Of a DNA stretch of 64,000 nucleotides, positions 35,705-49,925 are shown piece by piece. The stretch is from Scylla paramamosain (Eukaryota; Arthropoda; Malacostraca; Decapoda; Portunidae). Under the pieces are notes generated by a model. That model did no database searches and was not told the DNA's origin. It worked only from the letters and a program-made list of their open reading frames with translations. Every line of letters starts with the position of its first letter. Position 1 is the stretch's first letter. Made by a program: the position numbers and the translations under genes. The stretch spans positions 2,342,501 through 2,406,500 of the forward strand of contig NC_087191.1 of assembly GCF_035594125.1 (NCBI RefSeq), in the 5' to 3' direction.

Positions 35705-38470
35705 AACTCATGAATAACACTCTTAATGGAGAAACAGAACAACCTTACCAAATGCGTATATTTTGAGTGTTTTTCACATTCTTGGTTACCAAAACCCCAA
35801 ATTTCATGCGAAAATAGCTTTATATGGGAAAAAAAAATGACATTACAATAAAAGTGTCTTTTGAGTGTTTTTGAGCGTGTTAGGCAATAAAGCACTAAAA
35901 AGAAGGGCAATCACATTATATGTAAATAAAACCAACTTTTACCAAGAACTTGCCTTTAATTGTTTTTGAGCTCCTTACATACCAAAACGCTAAAACGTAC
36001 TCGTATGTAAAACATCCTTTATGGAGAAACATAAAAAACAGTACCAAAAACATGTATTTTGAGTGTTTTTTGATCATGTTACCTATAAAAACGCTTAAAT
36101 ACATGCAAAGAACCCTATGTTTGGGAAACGAAACGACATTACGAGAAACGCGTATTATGAGTGTTTTTAAGTTCCTTAAGTGCCAAAAAGCTAAAACCCA
36201 CAAATAACACTCTTTATAAAGAAAGCAAAAAAAAAAAAAATGTAAAAAATACTATTTTTTTTTATCTTCATAGGTACCGGGATGCCAAAATTCTGTTAAA
36301 ATTCAGTGAAATTATGTTGAAAAAAGAACATTATCGAAAAAAGTTAATTTTAGCTTTTTTTTTTCGGACTGTTATATACCAAACCCTAAAGTGCATGCAA
36401 AGCCATCTATTTGAGGAAATTAAACAACTTTCCAAGAAAACTGTCTTTTGAGTGTTTTTTAGCATGTTAGGCACCAAAACGATAAATAATATGAAAGTCT
36501 CTCTATATGGGAATGTAAAAGAAAATTACTGAAAACGTGTCTTTTCAGTGTTTTACGTAGAAAAACGCTAAAACGGATGCAAACCAAACAATATCAAGAA
36601 ATAGAAAAACATTACCAAAAAGGTATATTTTGAGTGTTTTTGAGCTTGTTACCTGCAAAAAACACGAAAATGGATGCTAAGCACTCTATATTGGTCAACA
36701 AAAGAATATTACGAGAAACGTGTATAATGAGTGTTTTATAGTTTCAAAAAAAAAACAAGGCAAAAAACGCAAAAAACTCGTGTGTATGGAGAAGTTTCTT
36801 AGATACTAAAGTGCTGAAACTCATGAATACCACTCTTAATTCAGAAACGGAACAACCTTACTATATGCGTGTATTTTGAGTTTGTTTTTCACATCCTTAG
36901 TTACCAAAACCCAAAATTGCATGCGAAACTAACTTTATTTGGGAAAAAAATGACATTACCAGAAAAGTGTCTTTTGAGTGTTTTTGAGCGTGTTAGGCAT
37001 TAAAGCACTAAAAAGCAGGGCAATCACATTACATGTGAATAAAACCAACTTTTACCAAGAACTTGACTTCAGTGTTTTTGATCTCCTTACATACCAAAAC
37101 ACTAAAACGCATGCAAAACACCCTTTATGGAGAAACAGAATAACATTACAAAAACATATATTTTGAGTGTTTTTGATCTTGTTATCTATAAAAACGCTTA
37201 AATACCTGCAAGGAACCTTATGTTTGTGAAAGGAAAGGACATTGGACATTACGAGAAACGTTTATTATGAGTGTTTTTAAGTTCCTTAAGTACCAAAAAG
37301 CTAAAACACACAAATAACACTCTTTATTTAGAAAAAAATAATTAATAACTAAAAAATATAGATTTTTTTTTTTTGTTATTCATCTTCATAGGTACTGAGA
37401 TGCCAAAATTCTGGCAAAATTCAGGGCAATTATGTGATAAAAGATAATTATCCAAAAAGTTAATTGTAGCTTTTTTTTTTCGGACTGTTATGTACCAAAC
37501 CCTAAAGTGCATCCAAAGCCACCTACATGGGAAAATTAAACGACTTTATCAGAAACCTGTCTTTTGAGTGTTTTTCAGCATGTTAAGCAACAAAACGATA
37601 AATAATATGGAAATCAATCAATATGGGAATACAAAACAAAATTACTGAAAACGTGTCTTTTCAGTGTTTTTCGTAGAAAAACGCTAAAACGGATGCAAAC
37701 CAACCAATATGAAGAAATAGAATAACATTACCAAAAATATGTATTTTGAGTTTTTTTGATCATGTTATAAAAACGCTTAAATACATGCAAAGAACCCTAT
37801 GTTTAGGAAAGGAAAGGACATTACGAGAAACGTGTATTATGAGTGTTTTTAAGTTCCTTAAGTACCAAAAAGTTAAAACCCAAAAATAACACTCTTTATA
37901 GAGAAAATATAAATAAATAAAAAATAGGATTTTTTTTTATTAATTTTTTGAGCTTGTTACCTACAAAAAAAAACGCGAAAATGGATGGAAAGCACTCTAT
38001 ATTGGGAAACAAAAGGACATTACGAGCAACGTGTATAATGAGTGTTTTATAGTTTCACAAGAACCACAAGGCAAAACACGCAAAAACTCGTGTGTATGGA
38101 GAAGTTTGTTAGATACCAAAATGCTGAAACTCATGAATAACACTCTTGATTGAGAAACAGAACAACCTTACCAAATGCGTGTATTTTGAGTGCTTTTCAT
38201 ATTCTTAGTTACCAAAACCCCAAATTGCATGCGAAACTAGCTCTATGTGGGAAAAAAATGACATTACCAGAAAAGTGTCTTTTGAGTGTTTTTGATCGTG
38301 ATAGGTAATAAAGCACTAAAAACCTGGGCAATCACATTACATGGGAATAAAATCAACTTTTACCGAGAACTTGCCTTTAAGTGTTTTAAAGCTCCTCACA
38401 CACCAAAACGCTAAAACGCATACAAAACGCCCTTTATTGAGAAACAGAAAAACATTACCAAAAACGTGTG
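35705..38470 (+). repeat. Family I satellite, block 3
   Basis: HOR landmarks at 35881, 36994 and 38302. The 1308-bp interval contains a partial unit: a jump from 'cattaccaaaaatatg' to 'gatcatgttataaaaacgc' near 37735, and another from a T run to 'gcttgttacctac' near 37945. The block ends in a D-type monomer, after which family III begins. Confidence 0.9.
35998..36005 (+). other. Putative Minos-like excision footprint TACTCGTA
   Basis: The expected 'aaaacgcatgcaaaacaccc' reads 'aaaacgtactcgtatgtaaa'. Deleting CTCGTA gives 'aaaacgtatgtaaaacatcc', in register with all siblings. The duplicate at about 52432 has the empty site 'aaaaggcatgcaaaacaccc'. Confidence 0.8.
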
Positions 38471-40634
38471 CTTTGAGTGTTTTCCAGCTTGTTATATTTA
38501 AAATTTTCAAAATATATTTAAAGGACCCTATTTCGGGTTACGAAACGACATTCCCGGAAACATATTGTTTTATTATTTTTAAGCATAGTAGATATCTAAC
38601 GCTAGAAAAAAAAATATGGAAAATACTCTATATAGGAAAATAAAACAACTTCATGAAAAAAAAATTTTGTGTGTTTTGAGCTTATTACGTACCGAAACTC
38701 TAAAATGCGTCGAAACCACCCATTATTAAAGAAACAGAAGAACGTTAGCAAAAAAGGTGTGTTTTGATTTTTTTCTTGAGCTTATTAGGTAATAAAACGC
38801 CAAAATTCATGCAAAATACCTTATATAGGGAAACGAAACGATATTAACAATATTCCCCATGTCAGGTACCAAAACGAGAAAATGCATACAAAGAACCCTA
38901 AATGAAGAAACAGAACAACACTACCAATATCTTGTGTTATGAAAATTTTGGAGTTTGTTAGGTACTAAAACGAGAAAGTGCAAGGAAAGCACTCTATATG
39001 GGGAAAAAAAAAATTAAAATTTTTTTTTCTATTTCTTATGTACAAACACGTTAAAACACATACAAAATAACGTGTAATGGAGAAACAGGACAACATTGCC
39101 AAAAACGTGTATTTTGAGTGTTTTTGAGCTTCATAAGTACCAAAATGCCAAAATACATGCAAAGAACCCTCGTTGCAGTAACGGAACGATATTACCAGAA
39201 AATTGTCATATGGGTTGTTCTTGGGGTATATTAAGCACCATATCGCTGAAAAAAAAAGATTTTTTTTTTTTTTTTAGTTTCTTGCGTACCAAAACACTCA
39301 AACGCGTGGAAAATAACTTTTTATGGAGAAACAACATTTGTATTGAATGTTTTCAGCTTTTTTAGATCGCAAAACACCAAAATGCATGCATATTACCCGA
39401 TATTAGGAAACGAAACGATATTAACAGAGAAGTGCATTATGAGATTTTGTCCAAAACTCAAAAATATATGAATAACACTCTATATAAAGAAACAGAACAA
39501 TGTTACGAAAAACGTGTATTACAAGTTTTTTTTTCGCAATGTTAGATAATAAAACTCCAAAATGCATACAAATCACCCTATCGAAGAAACAGAACATTAC
39601 CAAACACGTGTATTATGAGTGTTTTTCCCTGTGTTAGGTACTAAAACGCCAAAATGCATACAAAGTAGCCAATATGAAGAAACAGAACAAATTTATTAGA
39701 AAAAAATATAATGAGTGTTTTTGTGCTTGTAAGGTACCAAAACGCTTAAGTGCATGCAAAGCACGCTGTATGGGAAAAATAAAGAACATTCTTTTGATTG
39801 TTTTTTTTTTTCTGCTTACGTACTAAAACGTTAAAATGCATGCAAAACGCCATTCATGGGAAAGTAGAACAACATTACTAACTTGTGTGTTTTAAGCGTT
39901 TTCCATCTTGTTAGGTACAAAGACGACAAAATGCATGCAAAATATCCTATTTAGGGTAATAAAACGATTTTACCAGAAACGTGTCATTTGGGTGTTTTTT
40001 TTTTTTTACATCAAAACGCTGATAAGAATGGAAAACACTATACATGGGAAAATAAAACATTATCAAAAACGTATCTTTTGCGTGTTTTTGAGCTTATTAC
40101 GTACCAAATCGCTAAAACGCTCCAAAACAATCTTTATGGAGGAACAGAACATTACCAAACACGGGTGTTTTGAGTGTTTTTAAGCTTGAAAGGTACCAAA
40201 ACGCCAAAATGCATGCAAATTACCCGATATTTTGAAATAAAACGATATTAACAAAAAAGTCTATTAAGAGTGTTTTTTTGAGCTTGTTATTTACCGAAAC
40301 GATAATGTGTATGCAAAGCACTCTATTTGAGAAAAGCAAACAACATTGCAAAAAAAAAACTTGTCTTTTAACAACGCCTGCAAAACACCTCTTATTGAGA
40401 AACCTAACAACATTACTGAAAACGTCTGTGTTTAATATTTTCCAGCTGGTTAGATACTAAAACGACATTAACAGAAAACGTGCCATTTGGATGTTTTTCA
40501 GCATATTAAGCACCAAAACTCTAAAACACATGAAAAATACTTTACATGGGAAGACAAAGTAACATTATCATCGTGTGTATTTTGAGGGTTTATTTTCTTA
40601 TGTACCAAAACGCTAAAACGCGCGAATATTTGTA

Positions 40635-40642
40635 TACTCGTA
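40635..40642 (+). other. Possible Minos-like excision footprint TACTCGTA (less clean)
   Basis: An A-type monomer reads 'ttgtatactcgtatatgg' where siblings have 'gcactctatatgg'. Removing six bases gives 'ttgtatatgg', two bases short of most siblings. It is therefore consistent with, but not proof of, a footprint. Confidence 0.5.
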
Positions 40643-43624
40643 TATGGAGAAAGAAAATAACATTATCAAAAACCTACTGTGAGTGTTTTTCTTTGTGTTT
40701 AGGTACCAAAACTCCAAAATGCATACAAAGCACTCATACAGATTGCTTTATATGCATTTTGATACTAAACGTGCGTTATGTTTTTTTTCTTTTCTTAGGC
40801 TCGTAACATACCAAAAAGTTCAAACATGCAAAACGCTCTTTATGGAGAAACAAAGCAATGTTGCCAAAAACGTGTTTTGGGTTTTTTTTTTTTTTCCAGC
40901 ATGCTGGGTACCAAAATAACAAAACACATGCAAAGCATCCTATTTGAGTTAACGAAACGGCATTCCCAGAGATATGTCATTTCTGTGTTTTTTTTTTAGC
41001 ATATTAGCCACAAAAAAAACCTATAAAAACATTGAAAACACTCTATATGGGAAAATAAAACATTATCAAAAACACGTCTTTTGAGTGTTTTTGAGCTTCT
41101 TCCGTACCAAAAGTCTAAAACAGTGTAACACTGTTTATAGAGAAACAGAACAACATTACCAAAAAATGTGTTTCTTCATTGTTTTTGAGCTTGTAAGGTA
41201 ACAAAACACCAAAGTCCATGATAATCACCCGATATGGGGAAACGAAACGATATTAACAGAAACGTGTGTTATAATTGTTTTTTAACTTCTTCTGTACCAA
41301 AACGCTAAAAACATGTGAATATCACTATATTGAAAAACAGAACAGCATCATCAAAAACTTGTATTATGAGTGCTTTTCTCAATGTTAGGTACCAAAATGC
41401 TAAAATGCATATAAAGCACCCTATAAGAAGAAACAGAATGATATTCCAAAAACCTGTATTATAAGTGTTTCTACCAAAACGCTAAAGTGCATGCAAACTC
41501 CCAATAAGGCAAAAACAAATAACAATAACAAAAACGTGTCTTTTGAACGTTTTTCAGCTTCTTAGTACCAAAACGCGGAAACGCATACAAAACGTTTTTC
41601 ATGGAGAAACAAGTACATAACCGAAAATTTGTCTTTTCATTGTTTTCCAACTTGCTGGGTACCAAAACGTGAAAATGCATGCAAAGTACCCTATTTGGGT
41701 AGCGAATCGACATCACCAGAAACGTGTAATTTGTGTGATTTGAGCATATTAGGCACGTAAACGCTAGAAAGCAGAGGGAAACAAAGCAACATTATCAACA
41801 ACGTGTCTTTTAAGAAATCTTAAGCTTCTTACGTACCAAAACGCTGAAACATATGTAAAACACCCTTTAAGGTGAAACAAGACTATATTAAGAAAAACGT
41901 GTGTTTTGAGTGTTTTGAGCTATTTAGGTAACAAACGCCAAAATGCATCCAAAGTATCCGTTACTGGGAAACGAAACGATATTAACAGAAACGTGTGTTA
42001 TAAGTGTTTTTCAACATTATTGATACCAAAACACTAAATTACGTGAATCGCTCTCTATATGGAAAAATAGAACAACATTACCAAAAACATGTATTATTAG
42101 TGTTTTTGTCATGTTACGTACTAAAACGTCAAATGCAGACAAGCACCCCATATGACAAAAAAAAAAAAAAAAAAAAGATTACTAAAATGTTGTATTATGA
42201 GTGTTATTAAGATTGCTAGGTACCAAAACGCCAAAATGCACGCAAATTACCCTATATGTGAATAGCAAACAACAATACTAAAAGCATCTTTTCAGTAGTT
42301 CCAGCTTATTATGTAACAACCCTCCAAAATATATACAAATCACCCTATCTGAGGTTAGAACACGACATTCCCAGAAACGTGTCAAAAGGGTGTTTTTTGA
42401 GGATATTAGGCACCAAACGGTAAAAAGGAAGAAAAACATTCACTATAAAATATCAAAACTGTGTATTTTGTGTTTTTTTTTATTTTTTTTAAGCTTCTTA
42501 CGTACCAAAACGCTAAAACACGTGTTAAATACCCTTTAGAGAGAAAATGAACAACATTACCAAAAACGTATGATTTGTGTGTTTTCCAGATTGTTAGGTT
42601 TAGGTATTAAAATGCCAAAATGAATGATTTGATATATCTAAAGGAAACGATATTAACAGAAACGTGTATTATGAGCGTTTTTTTTTAGCTTCTTATGTAC
42701 CAAAACGCTAAAACATATGAATAGGAATCTATAAGGAGAAACAAAACAACATTATATAAAAAAAAAAAAAAAACATTTATTATGGGTGATTTTCTCCATG
42801 TTAAGTGCTAAAACGCCAAAATGCATACAAAACACCCTACATAAAGAAATCAGAACATTATCTAAAACGTGTATTATAAGTGTTTTGAGCTTGTTATTTA
42901 CCAAAACGCTAAAAGTGCATACAAAAAAATCCTTCATGAATAAAGAAAAAAATTGCAAAAAAGACCATATTGAGTGTTGTTGAGCTTCTTAGCTATCAAA
43001 ACTGCAAAATGAATTAAATCAGCATTTTAGTAGCCGAACGAGATTACAAAAAAAAAAAAAAAGCAGCTCTTTTTGAGTGTTTTTGAAAATCTTATATACC
43101 AAAACGCTCTATATTGGAAAAGCAAACAACATAACCAAAAACATGTATTTTTAGTGTTTTTCAGCTTCTTACGGACCATAAAACGCATAAAACGTGTTTA
43201 TTGAGTGTTTTGAGCTTCTTATTTACCAAAACTGCAAAATGCATGCAAAGCACGGAGCGACATTACCAGAAAGATATTTTTTGAGTGTTTTTGAGCTTTT
43301 TATGTATCAAAACGCTAAAGCGCGTGGAAAACACGTTTTATGGGGATACATTACAAAAAAAAAAAGTGTGATTTGAGCGACTTCCAACTTGTTAGGAACT
43401 AAAACGTGAAATTCAATGAAAATATCACGATATTGGATAAAAAAAAATAGTGAAAGAGTATTATGAGTATTTCCATCTTCTTAGGTTAAAAAAAACGATA
43501 AAAACGTCAATAGCACACTATATCTAGAAACAGAACAACATTACTAAAAACGTCTTTTATATGTTTTTAAGCTTCTTAAGTGCTAAATCACCAAAGTGCA
43601 TGCAAAGCACCCTGTATGGAAAAA

Positions 43625-43808
<184 letters not shown>

Positions 43809-44518
43809 AATGTGTCGAGTGTTTTTCAGCTTACGTACTAAAACGGTAAAACGCATGGAAAACATTGTTTGTGGAGAAAAAAAAATACCAACAATGTGTA
43901 TTATCATCGTAATAAGTAGTAAAACGCCAAAATGCATGCAGAGCGCCCTATATGAAGTAACGAAACGACATTTCCAAAAACGTGTAATTTAGGTGGTTTT
44001 TTTTTTAAGGTATTAGGCACCAAAACGCTAAAAAAAAAAAAAAAAAAAACATGGAAAATACCCTATATAGGAAAACGAAACAACTTCAACAAAAACGTGT
44101 CCTTTGTGTGCTCTTGAGCTTCTTACGTACCAAAACGATAACAATTTATGAAAAAAAAAAACAATATTAGCAAAAAACGTGTGTTTGAGTGTTTTTGAGC
44201 TTGTTAGATAACTAATCGCCAAAATGCATGCAAAGTTTCAGATATGGGGAAAAGAAAAGATATTAACGCTGTTTTTCAGCTTCTTATGTAACGAAACGCT
44301 AAAACACGTAAATAGCATTCTATATGAAGAAACAGAACATCATTACGAAAAACGTGTATTATGGGTGCTTTTCCCCATGTTAGGGACCAAAACGCCAAAA
44401 TACATATAAAGCACCCTATGTGAAGAAACAGAACGACATGATCACAAACATGTATTATGAATATTTTTTGAATTTGTTAGTTATCAAAACGCCAAAGTAC
44501 ATGCAAAGCATCCTATAG

Positions 44519-44540
44519 AAGAAGAGAGAGAGAGAGAAAA
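44519..44540 (+). repeat. (GA)n microsatellite
   Basis: An 'agaagagagagagagaga' type run stands exactly where monomers have 'atggagaaac'. Shorter examples at about 45090 and the complementary run at 5968-5994 occupy the same monomer position. Confidence 0.85.
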
Positions 44541-46384
44541 AAAAACATTACCAAAAACATATCTTTTGAGTGTTTTTCAGCTTCGTACGCACCGAAACTC
44601 TAAAAGTGATGCAAAACGCACTTTACTGAGAAATAGAACATTAACAAAAACGTGTGTTCTAAGTGTTTTTAAGTTAGTTAGGTACCAAAACGACAGAATG
44701 CATGTAGAATACCTTGTCTGGAGTAACTAAAAGATAGTAACTGCAACGTGCCATTTGGGAATTTTCGAGCAAATTAGGCAACAAAAAGCTAAAAAGCATG
44801 GAAATAGCTCTATATGAGAAAAGAAAACAACATTGTCAAAAACGTTTCTTTTTAGTGTTTTTGAGCGTACAAAACGCTAAAATGTGAGCAAAGAAACATT
44901 TATGGGAAACTTTAGCAAAAAATTCTTATTTCACTGTCTTTTAACTTGTTAGGTACTAGACCCCATATTGCATGTAAAGAACTCTATTTAAGGAAACGAA
45001 ACGATATTAACAGAAACGTGTATTATGAGTGTTTTTATGTTTATTTTTTTATGTACCAAAACGCTAAAACACGTGAATATTACTCTATATGAGAGAGAGA
45101 AAAAAAAATATTAACAAAACCAGTAGCAAAACCACCAGAAACTTATCATTTAGGTGTTTTGAGCGTATCAGGCAGCAAAACGCTAAAAAAGCAAGGAAAA
45201 CACCCTATATGGGAAAACGAGATAACATTAACAAAATCGAGTGTTTTTGAGCTTCTTACGTACCAAAACGATAAAAGGCGTCCAAAACAATATTAGCAAA
45301 AACGTATGTTCTGAAATTTTTTTTTAGCTTGTTAGGTAACAAAACTCCAAAATGTATGCAAATTACCCTATATAGGTAAAAGAAACGATATTAACATTAA
45401 GGTGTATTATGTCTTTTTCAGCTTCATAGATACCAAAAGTCTAAAACACGTGAATAATACTATATTTGCAGAAACAAAACAACATTACCAAAAGCGTACT
45501 TTATGAGTTTTTTTTCCCCATGATAGGTACCAAAACGCCTAAAAGCATAGTGAACACCATACATAAAAAAAAATAAAAAAACAGACCAACATTACGAAAA
45601 ACTTGTATGCTGAGTGTTTTTAGATACAAAAACACCAAAGTGCATGCAAGACAACCTGTATAGGAAAAGCAATCAATATTAACAAAAACTTGTCTTTTGA
45701 GTGTTTTTCAGTTTCTTACGTACTAAAACTCTAAAACGCATGAAAACACCCTTTATGGGTGTTGTGAGAGTTTTCCCCGATCATTAGCTATCAAAACGTC
45801 AAAATGCAGACAGCACACTATTTGATGTAAAGAAATTATATTACCGGAAACGTGTCATTTGAGTGTTTTGACAATATTAGAAACCAACCCCACAAAAAAA
45901 AAAAAAAAGAACTTGGAAAACACTCTATATAGGAAAAAAAATATATAACATCGAAAACGTGTCTTTTGAATGTTTTTGAGCTTCTTACGTACCGAATTTC
46001 TAAAAAGCGTGCAAAACATCCTTTATGGTGAAATAGAACATTACCAAAAATGTGTGTTTTAAGTGTTTTTGAGCTTGTTGGGTACGAAAACGCCAAAATG
46101 CACACAAATTAACGGACATTGAGAAACGAAAAGTTATTAAGAAAAAATATTATTATGAGTGTTTTTCAACATCTTATGTACGAAAGCACTAAAACACGTG
46201 AATATCACTCTATATGGAGAAAAAAGCATTAACCAAACAAATGGGTTTTTTCCTCATGTTAGGTACAATAATCTATACAGAATACCATATATAAAAAAAC
46301 AGAACAACATTACCAAAAACGTATATTATAAGTGTTTTTGAGCTTCTTAGGTAATAAAATACTGAAACACGTGATTAGCACATC

Positions 46385-46881
46385 CATTTAGGCGTTTTGG
46401 TTTCTAAAAAGCTGGAAAACGCTTAAATCATACGTTTTTTGTAATGTCTCCCGATAAAGGCTATTGTGCACGCGTTTTAGCATTTTGAAACGTAAGAAGC
46501 TCAAAAACACTCAAAAGACACCATTTTGATAATGTTGTTTTGATTTTTATATAGAGTGTCTTCCATGCTCTTTAGAGTTTTGGTGCCTAACGCTGAAAAG
46601 CCCCGAAATAACATTTTTTCTGGGAATATCGTCTCTACCCTATAGAGGGTGAAATGGATGAATTTTTGCGTATTGGTACGTAATAAGCTGAAAAAACATC
46701 CAAATACACGTTTTTGGCAATATTATTCTTTTTTCCATGAAGTTTCTTTTCTATGCATTATAGTGTTTTGGTACGTAAAAAGCTGAAAACACTCAAAAGA
46801 CACGTTTTTGTTTGTTTCTCTAGTATAGCTTACTTTGCATGCACTTTGGCGTTTTCGAAAACACTACTAATACATGTTTTT
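46385..46881 (-). repeat. ~500-bp inverted satellite segment
   Basis: About five monomers read on the minus strand: 'ggcgttttggtttc', 'gtaagaagctcaaaaacac', 'gagttttggtgcctaacg', 'ttgcatgcactttggcg'. Left of it is family III, right of it family II, so the inversion lies exactly at the boundary between satellite families. Confidence 0.9.
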
Positions 46882-49800
46882 GTACCCTAAATGAGGAAAG
46901 GAAACGCGATTTCCAGAAAAGTGCCTTTTGAATGTTTATTGGCGTGCTAGGCACCAAAACGCTAAAAAAAAAAGCATGGAAAGCACCCTATAAAGGAAAA
47001 CAAAACAACTTAACCAAAAACGTCTGTTTTCAGTGTTTTTGAGTTTCTTACCTACCGAAACGCTAAATCGCATGAAAAAAAAAAAAAAAACATGGAGAAA
47101 TAATATTATCAAAAACAAATATTTCGAGTGTTTTTGAGTTAGTTAAGTAGAAAAACGCCAAAATGCATATATAGTATCTTAAATGGGAAAATGAAAAGAC
47201 GTTACTAAAATGTGTACTATTGGTGTTTTTTTTTTTTACTTATTAGGTACGAAGTCGCTAAAATGCATGAATAACACTCTATATGAAATAACATTACCAA
47301 AAACGTATATTTTCAGTGTTTTCACATTGTCATGAATGAAAACCCCATAAATGCATGTAAAGCCCCCTATTTGGGGAAAGGAAACGAGATATCAGAAACG
47401 TGTCTAAAATGTGTTCTTCAGCGTGTTAGGCACAAAAATGCTAAAAAGCATACAAATCACCTGATATGGGAATACAAAACAACATTAAGAAAACGTTTCT
47501 TTTGAGTGTCCTCCGTACCAAAACGATAAAAAAAAAAACATAGAAAACATCTTTTATGGAGAAACAGAATAACATTACCAAAAACAAGTATTTTTAATGT
47601 TTTATAAGATTGTTACGTAAAAAAAAGCCTAAATGAATCGAAAATACCCTATATGAGAAAAATCAAAAGACATTACGAGAAACGTGTATTATGAGTGTTT
47701 TGGACCTTCTTAGTATCAAAATGGTAAAACGCATGAATAACGCTCTATATGGAGAAAAAGAACAATATTGCCAAAAAAACGTGCATTTTGAGAGTTATGA
47801 AATTGTTAGTTACCAAAAAGCCAAAATGCATGCAAAGACCAATATATAGATATATGAAACGACATTAAAAACGCATGAAAATACCCTATATGGAGAAACA
47901 GAATACATTTACCAAAAACGTGTATTTTGAGTGTCTTTGAGCTTATTATGTACAAAATCGCCTATCATCAAACAAAACACCCTGTATATGGAAATGAAAG
48001 GACATTACGAGAAACGTTTGTTATGTATTGTTTTTTTTATTACTCTCTTAAGTACCAAATCAGTAAAAAGCTTCAATAGTGCTCTGAAGAAAAAGAACAA
48101 ACTTACCAAAAACGTATATTTTTTTACATTGATAATTACCAAAATGCCAACAAGCATGTAAAGCAACCTATATGAAGAAATGAAACGAAATCACTAGAAA
48201 TTTGTCTTTTGTTATTTTTTGCGCGTGTTAGCCACCAAATCAGTAAGAAGCAACGAAACTACAAAACTACTAAAACGTCTCTTTAGAGTGTTTTTTTTTT
48301 TAGGTTCTTACAAACTAAAATGTCAAAATACATGGAAACACCCTGTTATGTACCAAAACACCAAAAAGAGCCTATATGAGGAAATGAAAGGACATGACAA
48401 GAAACGTGTATTATGAGTTTTTTTTCAGCTTCTTAGGTACCAAAACGCTAAAATAAATGAGAAGCACACTGTATGGAGAAAGAAAAAAACATTACCAAAA
48501 TCGTGTAATTTGAATGTTTTTTTTCACATTGTTAGATAGCAAAACACCATAATGCTTGCTCGCTATACGAGAAAATTAAACAACAATGTAAGAAATGTGT
48601 TTTTATGTGTTTTTCAGCGTGTTAGGCACGAAAACGCTGAATAGCATGGAAAGAACTTTATACAGAAATGCAAAATAACATTACTAAAAGCATGTCTTTT
48701 TAGTGTTTTAAACTTTTTACGTTCCAAAACGCTAAAACGCGTGCAACAAACACGAATAACCCTACCAAATAGAAAAACCTTACCAAAAACGTGTATTTTG
48801 AGTCTTTTTCAGTCTGTTACGTACATCAACTTAAAAATGCATGTAAAGCACCCTGTATGTGGAAACGATAGGACATTACGAGAAACGTGCATTATCAGTG
48901 TTTTGAGTCTCTTAGGTACCAAACACTAAACGGCCTGAATGAAAATTGAATATATCCTATATCTCTTAATAGAGAAACAGAACATCACCAAAAATGTGTT
49001 TTTTAGTGTTTTTTTTTTTTTTACCTTGTTATGTACCAAAACGTCAAAAAACATACGAAGCATCGTATATGGGGAAATAGAAAGACATTAGGAGAAACAA
49101 GTTTTGTTAGTGTTTTTGAGCTTCCTAAATACCAAAACGCTAAAACGCATGAATAGCACCCTATATAGAGAAAAGGAACAACATTAGCTAAAACCTATAT
49201 TTTGAGCGTTTTTCACATTACGTATGTAGCAAAACATCATACTGCATGCAGATCCCTATATAAAGAAGCAAAACTATATTAGAGGAAACGTGTCTTTTCA
49301 GTGTTTACTTGAGTGTTAGGAATCAAAATGCTAAAAAGCATTGAAAGCACCCTATTTGGCAATATAAAATAACATTACCAAGAAAGTATCTTCAGAGTGT
49401 TTTTGACCTTCTTACGTCCAAAATCGCTGAAACGTATGCAAAACAACCTTTATGGAGAAACAGAATAACAATACCAAAAACTTGTATTTTGATTGTTTTT
49501 GTGCTTGTTTAAGTACAAAAATGCCAAATTACACGCAAAGCATCCTACATGGAGAAAAAAAAGGACATTACGAGAAAAGTGTATTATGAGAGATTTTGAG
49601 CTTTTTTAGGTACCAAGACTCAAAAACACATGATTAGCACTCTATATGGAAAAACAACTACTGAAAACTTTAACCTCTTTTTCATATTGTTAAGTACCAA
49701 AAGACAAAATGCATTGGAAGCCCCCTTTTATCGGGAAACGAAACGACATTATCATCAACGTGCCTTTTGAGTGTTTTTCAATGTGTTAGACACCAGAACG

Positions 49801-49925
49801 CTAAAAAGCATGGAAAGTACTCTATAAAGGAATACAAAACAACATTACTAAGAACGTGTTTTATAGGTTCTTATGTACATAAACGCTAAAACCCATGCAA
49901 AACACCCTTTATGGAGAAGCGAAAT
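46882..49925 (+). repeat. Family II satellite upstream of retroelement copy 2
   Basis: Starts in mid-monomer (gtaccctaaatgagg) at the inversion edge. It has B-type 'gatttccag' and C-type 'ggcgtgctaggcacc' monomers like those in 2.6-19.7 kb. From 47586 it pairs with 31151 onward. No genes are visible. Confidence 0.87.

Larger units (their letters stand above)
31150..37690 (+). repeat. Segmental duplication copy 1 (~6.5 kb)
   Basis: Collinear with 47586-54130 at a nearly constant offset: about 16,438 near 31245 and 33857, 16,439 at 35551, 16,436 at 35881 and 16,419 at 36994. It contains family II monomers, the retroelement and about two family I units. Divergence by eye is modest, with scattered substitutions and small indels. 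Collinearity ends near 37735, where this copy jumps to a different HOR monomer. Confidence 0.88.

Noticed and set aside
42590..42606. TTAGG-type telomeric repeat (gttaggtttaggta)
   Set aside because: Only two units. 'ttagg' is a normal part of the monomer and the doubling looks like slippage.
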